From assembly GCF_900104945.1 (NCBI RefSeq), contig NZ_LT629736.1:3189001-3253000 (forward strand): a stretch of 64,000 nucleotides of DNA, given 5' to 3'. Positions 52,834-61,949 of this stretch are shown one piece after another (position 1 is the stretch's first letter; every line of letters begins with the position of its first letter). The stretch comes from Halopseudomonas xinjiangensis. GTDB lineage: Bacteria > Pseudomonadota > Gammaproteobacteria > Pseudomonadales > Pseudomonadaceae. The notes below the pieces were generated by a model. That model was not told where the DNA came from. It did not search any database and worked only from the letters and a program-made list of their open reading frames with translations. The position numbers and the translations under genes are program-made.

Positions 52834-54501
52834 TCAGGGCTGCTCGGCCTTGGCCCACTCCTCTTCCTGCAGCGCCCGCCACATGATTTTGCCGGTGGGC
52901 GATTTTGGCAGGGCGTCGACGAATTCAATCAGCTTCGGACACTTGTAGGCCGACATGTTCGCCTGGCACCAGGAGAGGATGTCGTCGGCGCTGACGTCCT
53001 TGCTTCCGGCCTCGAGCACGATCACCGCCTTGGCTGTCTCGCCGCGACGCTCGTCCGGTGCTGAAATGATGCATACCTCCTGCACCGCCGGGTGACCGTA
53101 GAGCAGCGATTCGACTTCTGCCGGCCAGACCTTGAAGCCGGACGCATTGATCATTCGCTTGACCCGGTCGACCAGGTAGAAATAGCCCTCCTCGTCGTAG
53201 TGCCCGATATCTCCCGAGCGAAAGAAGCGCTTGCCGTCGAGTTCCATGAAGGCTTCCGCCGTGGCTTCGTCGCGGCGCCAGTAGCCCTGGAAGACCTGTT
53301 CGCCATGCAGGATGATCTCGCCGGTCTCGCCGGGCCCGACTTCCTTCAGCGTCTCGATATCCACCACGCGCGCGTCAACGCCGATGATCGGAATGCCCAG
53401 GCATTGCGGCTTGGGTGCGTTCGGCGGATTCATGTGGGTGGCACTGATGGTTTCGGACAGACCATAGCCCTCCGAGTACTTCAGGCCCATCTTGCCTTCG
53501 AGCTTCGCCGCCACGGCGGCCGGCATCGGTGCGCCGCCGCCGCCAATCGCCTGCAGGCTGGACAGGTCGTACTGGTCGATGGTCGGCTCGGACAACAGAT
53601 CAACGACCATGGTCGAGATGTTGCGCCAGCTGGTGATCTGGAAGTCCTGGATCAGCTGTGCCGCGGTCTTGCGATCCCAGCGGGTCATCACCACCTGCGT
53701 GCCGCCGATGTAGATCGAGCTGTTCATACAGACCTGCATGCCGGTGACGTGAAACATCGGCACCGAGACCAGCTGGCGGCTGGAATGCTGCGCATTGCCC
53801 CAGGCCGAACAGTACACCGTGGTGGCCATGACACTGTGGTGGGTATGCACGCATCCCTTGGGATTGCCGGTTGTGCCCGAGCTGTAGGGGATCACGCAGA
53901 GATCGTCAGGGCCGGTGGTCAACGGGCCGGGCGCATGGGCTTCAGCCAGCGCGGCTTGCCAGGCGGTGACCCCATTCCCGGCGGGGATGTCGCTGGGCAG
54001 GCGCACGGCGTCGGGGAGTTCGAGACTGGTCGGCTCGGAAACATATTCGGAGTAGGCGCTGGCCACGACTTGCTTCAGCGAGCCCTGGCCGATCAGTCCG
54101 GAAAAATTGTCCAGCAGCTCAAGTCCGCACAGGGCGAAGCTCGCTTCGGTGTCTTGAAGCAGGTATTCCAGTTCCGCCTTGCGGTTCATCGGGTTGACCG
54201 GTATCACCACCGCGTTTGCGCGCAGGATGGCGTAAAAGCCAATAACGAATTGCGGACTGTTCTGCATGTACAGCAGCACGCGATCCCCGCGCTTCACGCC
54301 GGCCTGCTGCATGTAGCCGGCCAGTGCTTCGGCCTGGCGCTCCAGTTCACGGTACGACAGCGAGGTGCCGTAGTAGATGATGGCGGGATGGTCGGGGTAG
54401 CGCAGGGCGGAGATGGTCAGGTTGCTGTACAGACTTGTCTGGGGCAATTCGAGAAAATGCGGTACCTGGTCGGGCCAGACCTGGTAGTGACGATCGAACA
54501 T
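52834..54501 (-). CDS. long-chain fatty acid-CoA ligase (AMP-binding)
   Basis: A 555-residue ANL-superfamily enzyme that activates a carboxylic acid with ATP and CoA. The P-loop 'YSSGTTGNPKG' is at 206-216, 'GYGLSETISATHMN' (A5) and 'YWRRDEATAEAF..DGKRFFRSGDIGHYDEEGYFYLVDR' (A7-A8, quoted in part) follow, and the catalytic lysine lies in 'PKSPTGKIMWRALQ' near the end. The substrate is probably a medium- or long-chain fatty acid. ATG 54501 starts the typical 'MFDRHYQVWPDQVPH' region. It is a single-gene unit. Confidence 0.9.
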   Translation of the reverse strand: MFDRHYQVWPDQVPHFLELPQTSLYSNLTISALRYPDHPAIIYYGTSLSYRELERQAEALAGYMQQAGVKRGDRVLLYMQNSPQFVIGFYAILRANAVVIPVNPMNRKAELEYLLQDTEASFALCGLELLDNFSGLIGQGSLKQVVASAYSEYVSEPTSLELPDAVRLPSDIPAGNGVTAWQAALAEAHAPGPLTTGPDDLCVIPYSSGTTGNPKGCVHTHHSVMATTVYCSAWGNAQHSSRQLVSVPMFHVTGMQVCMNSSIYIGGTQVVMTRWDRKTAAQLIQDFQITSWRNISTMVVDLLSEPTIDQYDLSSLQAIGGGGAPMPAAVAAKLEGKMGLKYSEGYGLSETISATHMNPPNAPKPQCLGIPIIGVDARVVDIETLKEVGPGETGEIILHGEQVFQGYWRRDEATAEAFMELDGKRFFRSGDIGHYDEEGYFYLVDRVKRMINASGFKVWPAEVESLLYGHPAVQEVCIISAPDERRGETAKAVIVLEAGSKDVSADDILSWCQANMSAYKCPKLIEFVDALPKSPTGKIMWRALQEEEWAKAEQP

Positions 54502-54624
54502 GGCATGTCTCCGGTTACGGCTCGGTCTTGTTCTTGCGAACAGAGGAGGCTAGCCGCCTGGCCCGACGCTGCAAACGGATAACAGCGTCCGTGTTGACGC
54601 GTCATAAGCGCAGGGAGGGTCGAC

Positions 54625-55320
54625 TCAGGGCAGCCAGATGCGGAACTCGCCGCCACCCAGGCGACTTTCGTTGGTCAGTTCGATGTGTCCTTCGGCGCCA
54701 TTACGCTGATGCAGGCGTGCGATGCGCTCGCCGAAGTACAGTCCCAGCCCGGTGCTTCCGGTACTCATGTCGATACCCAGCACGTACTCGGACTGCTTCT
54801 CGATCATCTGCGGCGGATAACCCTGTCCGTCGTCGCTGATGGCGATGCACAGCTGCTCGCCGTCCATGAGCGCCTCCAGATGAATCGCCGAGCGCGCGTA
54901 GCGAATCGAGTTGTTGATCACATTCGCCACCACGGAGCCGACCAGCTCGGGGTCGAAGTACCCCATCATGCCGTCGACCTCGACTTCATAGCTGCCTTCG
55001 ATATGGCGTGCGCGAAGAATGTCGTCGTGACGCGCCAGCTGCGATTCGAGAAAATCCTCCACGTCCAGCCAGGTAGGCCGCAGGGGAAGCTGGTTGACCC
55101 CGAGTTTATACAGCCCGAGCATCTGTACCAGCATGCCGTTCAGACGCAGTGACTCGTACTCGATGATGCCGTGTTCGCGCGTGTCGTTCATCTCGGGTGG
55201 CAACGCTGCCAGTGAGGCGCTGTACGCCTGCATCAGAAGAGCGAGCGAGTTTTTCATGTCATGTACGGTCGAGGCGATGACCGTCGAGAAGTCCAGCGCC
55301 GGGCCTTCTTCCTCGCTCAT
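54625..55320 (-). CDS. soluble histidine kinase paired with TPR response regulator
   Basis: A 231-residue kinase without transmembrane or recognised sensor domain. The phosphoacceptor is His20 in 'STVHDMKNSLALLM', an HDxKN-type H-box. The ATPase part has an N-box 'VANVINNSIRYA', G1 'DDGQGYPP' and G2 'GSTGLGLYFGERIA'. ATG 55320 overlaps the stop of the upstream TPR response regulator by four bases, so they are co-translated and surely partners. Because there is no sensor domain, the input probably comes by protein contact, perhaps through the TPR region. A similar pair occurs in other Pseudomonas, but I do not recall a function. Confidence 0.85.
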   Translation of the reverse strand: MSEEEGPALDFSTVIASTVHDMKNSLALLMQAYSASLAALPPEMNDTREHGIIEYESLRLNGMLVQMLGLYKLGVNQLPLRPTWLDVEDFLESQLARHDDILRARHIEGSYEVEVDGMMGYFDPELVGSVVANVINNSIRYARSAIHLEALMDGEQLCIAISDDGQGYPPQMIEKQSEYVLGIDMSTGSTGLGLYFGERIARLHQRNGAEGHIELTNESRLGGGEFRIWLP

Positions 55321-56921
55321 AGCGACTCCACAGAGCGCTGCAGCTTCTGGTAGCGCTCGTAACGATGGTCGCTGCTGGGCATGCTGCGTACCTGATCCAG
55401 GCAGCGCATACATTCTGCCTTCAATCCCGGGTCACGCTCGGCGGCAAGCAGCCGGAGCAACGATTGCGCGGTGTTCAGAGCGAAGCTGATGTTCCGCGGC
55501 TGGCTGGCCAGCGCCTTGCGGAATGATTCCAGGGCCTCGGGAAACTGCTTCTGCTGGTAATGGCGGATGCCCTCGCGGTTGTGCTTCTGAGCGTCCGCGC
55601 CCGCGTTGAGAATCGCGGTGTCGTCGGTCTGCCCGGCGATGCCTTCCATTACCTTCGGGTCGTCGCCGTACATCTCCGCACAGGTCGCGAGTACTTCATC
55701 CGCCCGCTCGGCCTGGCCCAGATCGCGCAGCTGGCTGGCCACGGCCAGGGCTACGTCGGACGGAAAGAAGGTGCTCATCTCGCTCATGCGTTCAGCTGCC
55801 TGCTCGGCCATCCGCTTGGCGTCGTCGGCTTTGCCGGCCTTGGTCAGGGTGCGCGCCTGCATCAGGTTCGAACGGACCCCTAGTGCCGGATCGTCCCGCC
55901 AGGTCTTGTCCAGCTCACCGAGCGTCTGTCTGATTTCCACCAGTGCGCGGGGATTGAGGCTGCCCTCGCCGGCCTGGTCGGTCAGGCTGGCGGCGAGATT
56001 CAGGTGGTTTTCCGGGTCTCGGAATGCAGAGTTGCGGCCCAGATCCACGGCTTGGCGAAACGCGCGGACCGCGCGGTCATGGTCCTGGTTCTGCTGAGCG
56101 AGCTTGCCCAGCTCGGCCTGACGACGCAGCGTGTTCGGGGAGATCTTCACGCCCTGCTCGATGTACTGCTGCGCCTGGTGCGTGTCCCCTTCCGCTGCGG
56201 CTACTGCGGCCAGGCCGTCGTACAGTGCCGGCAGCATCGGGAACAGTTCGATGCCTCGCTCATACAGGGCACGCGCCTTGTCCAACTGCCCCGTGCTCCG
56301 ATAATGACCGGCAAGCGCTACCAGAGCCCAGGGCATCGGACGATCATCGACCAGCTTGCTGAGCAGGCTTTCCAACTCGGCATGTTGACCAAGTTCGCGT
56401 AATGCATCGGCTAGATAGCGCTGGCACTGCGGCGCATAGCGCGGATGGCTCGCCATGATCTCGGCGCTGGCGCGGGCGACACTGCGATAATCGGACCTGG
56501 CCTGTGCGTCGAGTATCGGCTTGAGCGCGTTTTTCCGCTCCACCAGCTTGTCCAGGCGCTGTTGCAGGCTGGCACGAGTGAACGGCTTGGTGAGATAGGC
56601 GTCTGGTTCGGTTTCCAGCGCCGCCATGACCATTGCCTGGCTACTCTCTGCGGTGACCATGACAAAAATGCAGTGCGGGCTCAGCAGTTTGGCGTGATGC
56701 AGCTCTTCGAGAACCTGTTGGCCATTCTTGCCTTCGCCCAGGTTGTAGTCATGCAGGATGATGTCATAGGTGTTGCGCCGGCACTGTGCCAGGGCTTCGT
56801 CGCCGTTGGCGGCGGTGTCGACGTTCTGCACCGCCAACTGTCGCAGCATGCCGGTGACGGACGAGCGAAAGTCGGAGAAGTCGTCGACGACGAGAAAACG
56901 TTTCTTGCTGTAGTCGATCAT
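55317..56921 (-). CDS. response regulator with TPR repeat output
   Basis: A 534-residue protein. The N-terminal receiver (about 6-125) has Asp13-Asp14, the phosphoacceptor Asp58 in 'ILHDYNLGEG', Thr90 in 'VMVTAES' and Lys112 in 'LTKPF', so it can be phosphorylated. The rest is a long tetratricopeptide solenoid: 'ALVALAGHYRSTGQLDKARALYERGIELFP' (in part) and 'EAQ..I' type repeats at about 170-250, 265-300 and 465-500. There is no DNA-binding or enzymatic domain, so output is by protein-protein binding. It is translationally coupled to the soluble kinase. Confidence 0.88.
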   Translation of the reverse strand: MIDYSKKRFLVVDDFSDFRSSVTGMLRQLAVQNVDTAANGDEALAQCRRNTYDIILHDYNLGEGKNGQQVLEELHHAKLLSPHCIFVMVTAESSQAMVMAALETEPDAYLTKPFTRASLQQRLDKLVERKNALKPILDAQARSDYRSVARASAEIMASHPRYAPQCQRYLADALRELGQHAELESLLSKLVDDRPMPWALVALAGHYRSTGQLDKARALYERGIELFPMLPALYDGLAAVAAAEGDTHQAQQYIEQGVKISPNTLRRQAELGKLAQQNQDHDRAVRAFRQAVDLGRNSAFRDPENHLNLAASLTDQAGEGSLNPRALVEIRQTLGELDKTWRDDPALGVRSNLMQARTLTKAGKADDAKRMAEQAAERMSEMSTFFPSDVALAVASQLRDLGQAERADEVLATCAEMYGDDPKVMEGIAGQTDDTAILNAGADAQKHNREGIRHYQQKQFPEALESFRKALASQPRNISFALNTAQSLLRLLAAERDPGLKAECMRCLDQVRSMPSSDHRYERYQKLQRSVESL

Positions 56922-57093
56922 TCAGTAACTCGACAGATCCAGTGGTTTTGAGTGCGCTTGCCTGCAGTGTAGCCGATGCGCCCACTCTGAACCGAAAGCC
57001 TATTGCCACTATAGCAGTCGCAGGGCAGCGCTGGTCCAGCCTGTCGGTGCGGAAACTGATCGAGCGTCCGTGCCCGAGTCAGCCTGGATCGCC

Positions 57094-58488
57094 CTAGCGA
57101 CGCTTCTTGCCTACGTCCGATTGGGCTGCGGCACGCAGATTGTCGCGCGCATCATCCCGTAGCAGGTAGCCGGCGCGTACGTTTTCCGAATCCGTCCGGG
57201 CCACAGCGGTGACGTAGCGGCCATGGTTGCGGTACAGCTCGGCCAGAGCCTGATCGTCGAGTGGCTCGTAGCTACCGAACAGGAAGCAGAACGATTCACC
57301 CGCATTGCTGCCCGTATTGATCGCGGTAGGCGCGGTCACCTGCGAAAGCTGAATACCGCCTTGAGCCAGACCCAGTTCGTCACGTGCCTTGACGTTGCCA
57401 TCGAACTCCAGATACGGCGCGGAGGGCGGCAATTCACCGTCGATCCAGTCGATCATGTGCTCATGTGCGGCGGCAATCACGTGGTGTAACGGCACGCGGC
57501 TGAACGGTTCCAACGCGCAGTTGTACTGCGGCGCACCGCCGGCCAGGTCGCGCTCGGACAGCGGTCGACGATACTCCTGGCCCTGGTAGCCTGAGTGGGC
57601 TGTACCAGCAACTTCCCAGCGTCGATAGACCGGGCTGTCGGGACGGCGGCCAAGCGGTGTGCGCACGTCGGTCTCCGAAAGGATGTGAAACACCGGTTCG
57701 TCACCTTCTCGCGTCGGCGCGGTGCCAACGATGAACTCGTAGCCATCGAATACCGGATTCTCGATCTGAGGCAAAATGCGATCGTAATAGACCGTCATCC
57801 GGCCGGCAGACTGAGAGCCGCCCATGGCGATGATCTTGTCGACGGACAATCCGCCCATCGGGTCGGCCCCTTCGGGACCGCGCACGGCTTCGGCTGCCTG
57901 GGCGAAGATTTCGTAGGAGAGCTGGTCAGTCATCCATTCACCATCCGCAGTCACGTCGAGCTCGCCGTAGCGGGTCGGACTCCACTCACGCAACTGGTTC
58001 ACGCCAACCCGCTGTGCCGATACACCGATCCATGTGTAGCCATCGCGCATGATCTGCTCGCCATGCCACAGCGCATCCAGATCGTAGCCGGCGGTGACAT
58101 TCTGCCACTCCATCAGCACCACTCCGTTAGAACGAGCCTCGGAGATCGGCCGGCGAACAAGAATGCGGGTGCGGTATGGCACGTCTTCGGCCAGCAGGGT
58201 GCCGTCGGTGGCGTAAGCATCTGCCTCACCGGACAGGTAAAACTCTTCTTCCACATAGCGACGCTTGGCCAGGTCGTCATAGGTCGCAAAGAACGGATAG
58301 GTCTCGGCAAGATCGCTTGATGCCGGGTCTCCGGGTGGGCTGCCGGGTATCGGGCCTTCTATTGTCGGCGCGGCGAGAAGGCTGGCCGAAAGGGTCATGC
58401 CCAGTGTCAGCAAAGCCGCTCTGAAGGCGGGAGATGGAGCGAAACGGGACGGGTCGGCGGGCGCCGACGGAGAGGGATGGTGGCGCAT
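57094..58488 (-). CDS. secreted alpha/beta-hydrolase-domain protein
   Basis: A 464-residue exported protein. The N-terminus is Arg/His-rich then hydrophobic ('AALLTLGMTLSASLLA'), consistent with a signal peptide. The nucleophile elbow is Gly-Gly-Ser-Gln-Ser in 'IIAMGGSQSAGRMTVYY', and late acid and histidine candidates are in 'YRRWEVAGTAHSGYQGQEYRR' and 'HHVIAAAHEHMIDWIDGE'. It matches the 'alpha/beta hydrolase domain-containing protein' family seen with lipid or terpene substrates; the actual substrate is unknown. ATG 58488 is the first in-frame start. It diverges from the GH79-like lipoprotein gene with 232 bases between them, and the close placement suggests shared regulation. Confidence 0.78.
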   Translation of the reverse strand: MRHHPSPSAPADPSRFAPSPAFRAALLTLGMTLSASLLAAPTIEGPIPGSPPGDPASSDLAETYPFFATYDDLAKRRYVEEEFYLSGEADAYATDGTLLAEDVPYRTRILVRRPISEARSNGVVLMEWQNVTAGYDLDALWHGEQIMRDGYTWIGVSAQRVGVNQLREWSPTRYGELDVTADGEWMTDQLSYEIFAQAAEAVRGPEGADPMGGLSVDKIIAMGGSQSAGRMTVYYDRILPQIENPVFDGYEFIVGTAPTREGDEPVFHILSETDVRTPLGRRPDSPVYRRWEVAGTAHSGYQGQEYRRPLSERDLAGGAPQYNCALEPFSRVPLHHVIAAAHEHMIDWIDGELPPSAPYLEFDGNVKARDELGLAQGGIQLSQVTAPTAINTGSNAGESFCFLFGSYEPLDDQALAELYRNHGRYVTAVARTDSENVRAGYLLRDDARDNLRAAAQSDVGKKRR

Positions 58489-58720
58489 GGGCGTTCTCCG
58501 ATTGTGTTGTTTTTATGAGACTGACCGGGAGGTAAGTCTCATTGAGGATTAGTTTGCGGTTTCGTTTCGGTCAAGGTCGTTGGTCGGGGGCGAGAAGGCT
58601 GCTGGCAAATCGCCGCGAGCGTGGCGGGGCGGCGAGGCGTCTGGGGTGGGCAAACCGGAATAGTCAGCTAGGCTTGATGGGTGTCAAAAACCACCTAATT
58701 GCCAGCACACGGGAGAGGAC

Positions 58721-60553
58721 ATGCATCGCATGATCGCCAGACCGCGTCGGGACGCGTCAACATCCGGCGACATCGGATCAGCCGGAGCCATCATTCGCTG
58801 GGTGGGCTGCGCATTGCTATGTCTGGGTCTGCTCGGCTGCGCCACCGGCGGTAATCAGCCGGAACCGGAGATCATTCGCAGCTTTGTCGCTGAGCCAGCC
58901 ACCATCACTGCAGGCCAGAGCGCAACTCTGAAATGGCACGTCAATGATGCCCGGGAGGTGTCGCTAGGCGGCCTTCCAGCGCCGGCTGGCTGGTCGGAGA
59001 CCAGTGTGTCGCCGATACGCACCACCACTTACCGCCTGACAGCGGTGGCCGGGGCCGGGCAGACAGCGACTCGCGAAGTCACGGTCACCGTCGATGAAGG
59101 ACCGATCCTGGCCAAGGTCGCTATCGACCCTCAGGCAAGCGGGCCGACCCTGCCTGGCGGCTTTCTGGGGTTGTCGCATTCCGCGGCGCAGGCGCAATTG
59201 CTGATGGGCGATCCGTCGATCGGCGCGAACCCGGTCTATCGGCAGCTGCTGGCCAACCTCATGCGTGACAGCGCCGGGCCGCTGAGCCTGCGCATCGCGC
59301 GTGACGGAACGGGTGACGCGAGCGTTCCCGACCGTTCCCTGACCACGGCACTGGCTAGTCTTCATCAGGAGATGAGCGGCATTGGCGAAGGCGTGCAGTA
59401 CATTCTCGGGCTGGACATGAAGCAGGGCGTGCCCGGCCTGGCACGCATGCAGGCCCAAACGTACACGCAGAATCTGCCCGCCCAGGCGATACACGCGTTC
59501 GAGCTGGGGTCCAGGCCTGATCTGTTCGTCGAGCAGGGCCACCGCCAAACGGACTACGACTTCGCGGAATATTTCGCTGAATACCAGTTGTATGCCGAAC
59601 AACTGCAAGAAGTAGCCGGCTCGAGCCTGGTGACTACCGCGCCATCGACGGCGCCTGGTAGCGAATCAGCGCAAGGCGAATTCGCCGAGCCAGCGCAGGT
59701 CGAGCACATGCTTATGAGCGCCTTCGACGTAATCGGCGAGGTCAGCCAGTACCCCGTATCGGGAACGGAGGCCGCCTGTGAGCCGGCTCACTTGCTACAG
59801 CCGGCCATGAGCACGCGAGCCGTGGAGCAGCTACACCCTTATCTGCAAGTGGCCCGCCGGGCGGCCAAACCTTATCGTCTGATTGAAGTGGATACGGCCA
59901 TATGTGGTGAGGATGCAGCAGCGAGCGACACCTTCGCAGCGGCACTGTGGCTTGCCGATGCACTGTTCGAACAGGCCTATGCTGGCGTGTCGGCGGTAAA
60001 TGTGCAGAGCAATCTGTGGGCTGCGGAAGGTGGCTGGGACCCTCAGGGGCTGTTTCATGTCGCGATCCCCGCGCAGCAATACAAGGTCTCCGCTGCCCGC
60101 GCTGCTCCGCCTGCAGAGGACGCTTTCAGTACCGAGTACAGCCTGCGCCGCGTACTGCCGCAATATTATGCTTTGCTGTTCTTCGCCGAAGCGACTGCTC
60201 GCCAGGCGGAATTACTGCCCGTTTCGGTGGCCAGCGACGACAACGTCAAGGCCTGGGCTACCCGGGATCGCCAGACCGGGCGAATCACCATCGCGCTGAT
60301 CAACAAGGACAGGCAGGCCTTCGGCCGGGTGCGGCTGGAGATGCCCGGCTACACCCGGGGCGAGGTCAAGCGCTTGACCGCGGCAACGATCGAGACGCGG
60401 GATCAGATCCGCTTCGGTGGCCAGACTTTCGACGGTAGCACCGATGGCGTGCCACTTGGTGTGGAGCAGCGCGAGCGCGTGGAGCTTACCGATGGTGTGT
60501 TGGAAGTGGCGCTTGACGCAGGTAGCGCGATGCTGCTGCGCCTGGGTCGTTAA
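58721..60553 (+). CDS. lipoprotein with Ig-like and GH79-like domains
   Basis: A 610-residue exported lipoprotein. The signal sequence ends in LLGC, so Cys40 is lipidated. Residues about 50-125 form an Ig-like strand domain ('SFVAEPATITAGQSATLKWHVNDAREVSL', in part). From about 135 the sequence resembles the GH79 glycosidase region of microbial beta-glucuronidases: 'GFLGLSHSAAQ', 'NPVYRQLLANLMRD', a (beta/alpha)8-like middle with 'AFELGSRPDLF' and a C-terminal beta-domain from about 510 ('GRITIALINKDRQAFGRVRLEMPGY', in part). I could not assign both catalytic carboxylates with confidence, so activity is unproven. ATG 58721 has GGGAGAGG 3-9 bases upstream. It is probably on the outer membrane. 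Confidence 0.65.
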   Translation: MHRMIARPRRDASTSGDIGSAGAIIRWVGCALLCLGLLGCATGGNQPEPEIIRSFVAEPATITAGQSATLKWHVNDAREVSLGGLPAPAGWSETSVSPIRTTTYRLTAVAGAGQTATREVTVTVDEGPILAKVAIDPQASGPTLPGGFLGLSHSAAQAQLLMGDPSIGANPVYRQLLANLMRDSAGPLSLRIARDGTGDASVPDRSLTTALASLHQEMSGIGEGVQYILGLDMKQGVPGLARMQAQTYTQNLPAQAIHAFELGSRPDLFVEQGHRQTDYDFAEYFAEYQLYAEQLQEVAGSSLVTTAPSTAPGSESAQGEFAEPAQVEHMLMSAFDVIGEVSQYPVSGTEAACEPAHLLQPAMSTRAVEQLHPYLQVARRAAKPYRLIEVDTAICGEDAAASDTFAAALWLADALFEQAYAGVSAVNVQSNLWAAEGGWDPQGLFHVAIPAQQYKVSAARAAPPAEDAFSTEYSLRRVLPQYYALLFFAEATARQAELLPVSVASDDNVKAWATRDRQTGRITIALINKDRQAFGRVRLEMPGYTRGEVKRLTAATIETRDQIRFGGQTFDGSTDGVPLGVEQRERVELTDGVLEVALDAGSAMLLRLGR

Positions 60554-60566
60554 AGTCCGAACGTGC

Positions 60567-60590
60567 AACGGCCCGCACCCGCAGGCCGTT
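60567..60590. terminator. hairpin between convergent genes (weak terminator)
   Basis: AACGGCC (60567-60573) pairs with GGCCGTT (60584-60590) around a 10-base loop. There is no T tract. It separates the stops of two convergent genes and may be a rho-independent terminator lacking the tail. Confidence 0.35.
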
Positions 60591-60607
60591 GATACGTGTA
60601 TGGGCAA

Positions 60608-61327
60608 TCACAACATCAGAAGCAGCGCCGCGTAGGCTACTGTGCCCGCGAGGAAAGCGCTGAAGCGGCTTTCGCGCTCTTCTGGCAGTTCTTCCTTCAG
60701 GACGTTGAGCACGACGCTACCGGTCAGGAAAGCGATCGCGGCGGACGTGGCGAGTTCGGATAGTTCGATGGCCTGCCCAAGGGCCCAGCCGGCCAGCACG
60801 GCAACCGAGAGTACCCAGCGCCCGCGCTGTCGAAACAGCGACTTGTGGTCCTGCTGCAGACCGAAATCATTGACCATGAAATGCAGCCCCAGCGCGACCG
60901 TGAACAGGACCAGATTGCCGAGACCTGGTTCTTCGCGGTGCACCAGCAGATAGCCAATCAAGACGTTGTAGGCGCTGAACGAGGCGATATGCAGCCAGAA
61001 CACGCTGGAGGGCGGCGGCGCACCGGGCGGCAGTTTGCGCCGATGGACCTTCATCGCCTGCTCGAGGCCGTAGAAACACACCAGGCCGGAGAGTGCCAGC
61101 AGATAGGTGTGGTGCTCCAGGTAGCTGAGCAGATCGAATCGCGCCTCTTCTATCACCTCCTGACCTCGTGCCAGCTCTGGCAGCAGATGAATGAACACAT
61201 AGGCCACCGAGACCCCGCCGGCCATCGACAGCCAGCGGCTCCTGGGCGTGCCATGGAGAAAGCGCAGGCGTTCGGTGTACAAATGGACGAGGATGAAGGC
61301 GAGAGTGGCGAGGAAGGTCGCTAGCAT
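60608..61327 (-). CDS. ZIP-like membrane protein
   Basis: A 239-residue protein with about seven hydrophobic helices. 'VSVAYVFIHLLPELARG' has the His-Leu-Leu-Pro-Glu pattern of ZIP-family transporters, and the C-terminal 'AFLTGSVVLNVLKEELPEERESRFSAFLAGTVAYAALLL' (in part) also fits ZIP helices 7-8. However the central metal-site histidines of a ZIP (H-x-x-x-E near helix 4) are only partly recognisable in 'LGLHFMVNDFGL', so transport of zinc is a guess. It lies downstream of a hairpin shared with the GH79-like gene and is transcribed leftward. Confidence 0.6.
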   Translation of the reverse strand: MLATFLATLAFILVHLYTERLRFLHGTPRSRWLSMAGGVSVAYVFIHLLPELARGQEVIEEARFDLLSYLEHHTYLLALSGLVCFYGLEQAMKVHRRKLPPGAPPPSSVFWLHIASFSAYNVLIGYLLVHREEPGLGNLVLFTVALGLHFMVNDFGLQQDHKSLFRQRGRWVLSVAVLAGWALGQAIELSELATSAAIAFLTGSVVLNVLKEELPEERESRFSAFLAGTVAYAALLLML

Positions 61328-61465
61328 GAAGTCCGTTCTGAGATCGATGACTGTGCCTTGTCTGACATCTCATGCGGCGAGAGGGTCAATCCACTCGGAG
61401 TCGGCGCGCGTCTGGCCAAAAGGTCCGAGTGTCATCTCAGGTTTCGCGGTTTTCCTGCCCGCGCG

Positions 61466-61543
61466 TTAGCGAATCGAAATGTACAGCAGCACGACAGACA
61501 TCACAGATAGGAACCCGATCAAGGCGCCGACAAATTCGAGCAT
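61466..61543 (-). CDS. candidate 25-residue hydrophobic peptide
   Basis: ATG 61543 is preceded on the minus strand by CCTGGAA at about 7 bases and opens a 25-codon frame, MLEFVGALIGFLSVMSVVLL followed by YISIR and a stop. The product would be one membrane helix with a basic end, like known small membrane proteins of bacteria. No homologue is recalled and the frame could be chance, so this is only a candidate. Confidence 0.25.
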   Translation of the reverse strand: MLEFVGALIGFLSVMSVVLLYISIR

Positions 61544-61821
61544 GACATTCCAGGTAGGAAAGAGAGGCGAGGGAATCGCGGATATTCGTCGACTGCTGCC
61601 GAACGGACATAGCGAGGACGGTGAGGGTGATGGGTGAGGGAGAAGAGGCCGGACAGTGCGCTCTTTAGTGGCGAATTGATAGCGCTATTTCAGGCTATGG
61701 AAAACAAAGAGCCAGAACGGTCGGTTTTCGAAGCTGTGGCGGCAGATTGAGGTGTGCTGAACGACAGGTTCGGGTCGTTGGATCGTGTCGTTGGGGAACT
61801 AGCTCGAAAGGATTGGCTGCG

Positions 61822-61949
61822 AATCGCTTTAGCGATTCTTGGGGCTTCGCCCCGTCGCCGCTGTACGGCTCCGCCCAAATCGCTTTAGCGATTTTTGGGG
61901 CTTCGCCCCGTCGCCGCTGTACGGCTCCGCCCAAATCGCTTCGCGATTT
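61822..61949. repeat. 56-bp tandem palindromic repeat, 2.3 copies
   Basis: Units begin at 61822, 61878 and 61934 (partial). Each contains AATCGCT-TT-AGCGATT (a 7-bp hairpin) and GGGGC-TTC-GCCCC (a 5-bp hairpin), then a conserved GTCGCCGCTGTACGGCTCCG stretch. Units 1 and 2 differ at one base (CTT versus TTT after the first hairpin). The partial third unit has AATCGC-TTC-GCGATT. Confidence 0.85.

Noticed and set aside
53092-54582. A 496-codon plus-strand frame opposite the CoA ligase
   Set aside because: It mirrors the ligase reading frame and has no family features; the minus-strand protein carries the full AMP-binding motifs.
61822-61949. CRISPR-like repetition
   Set aside because: The copies are contiguous tandem units without unique spacers and no cas gene is nearby.
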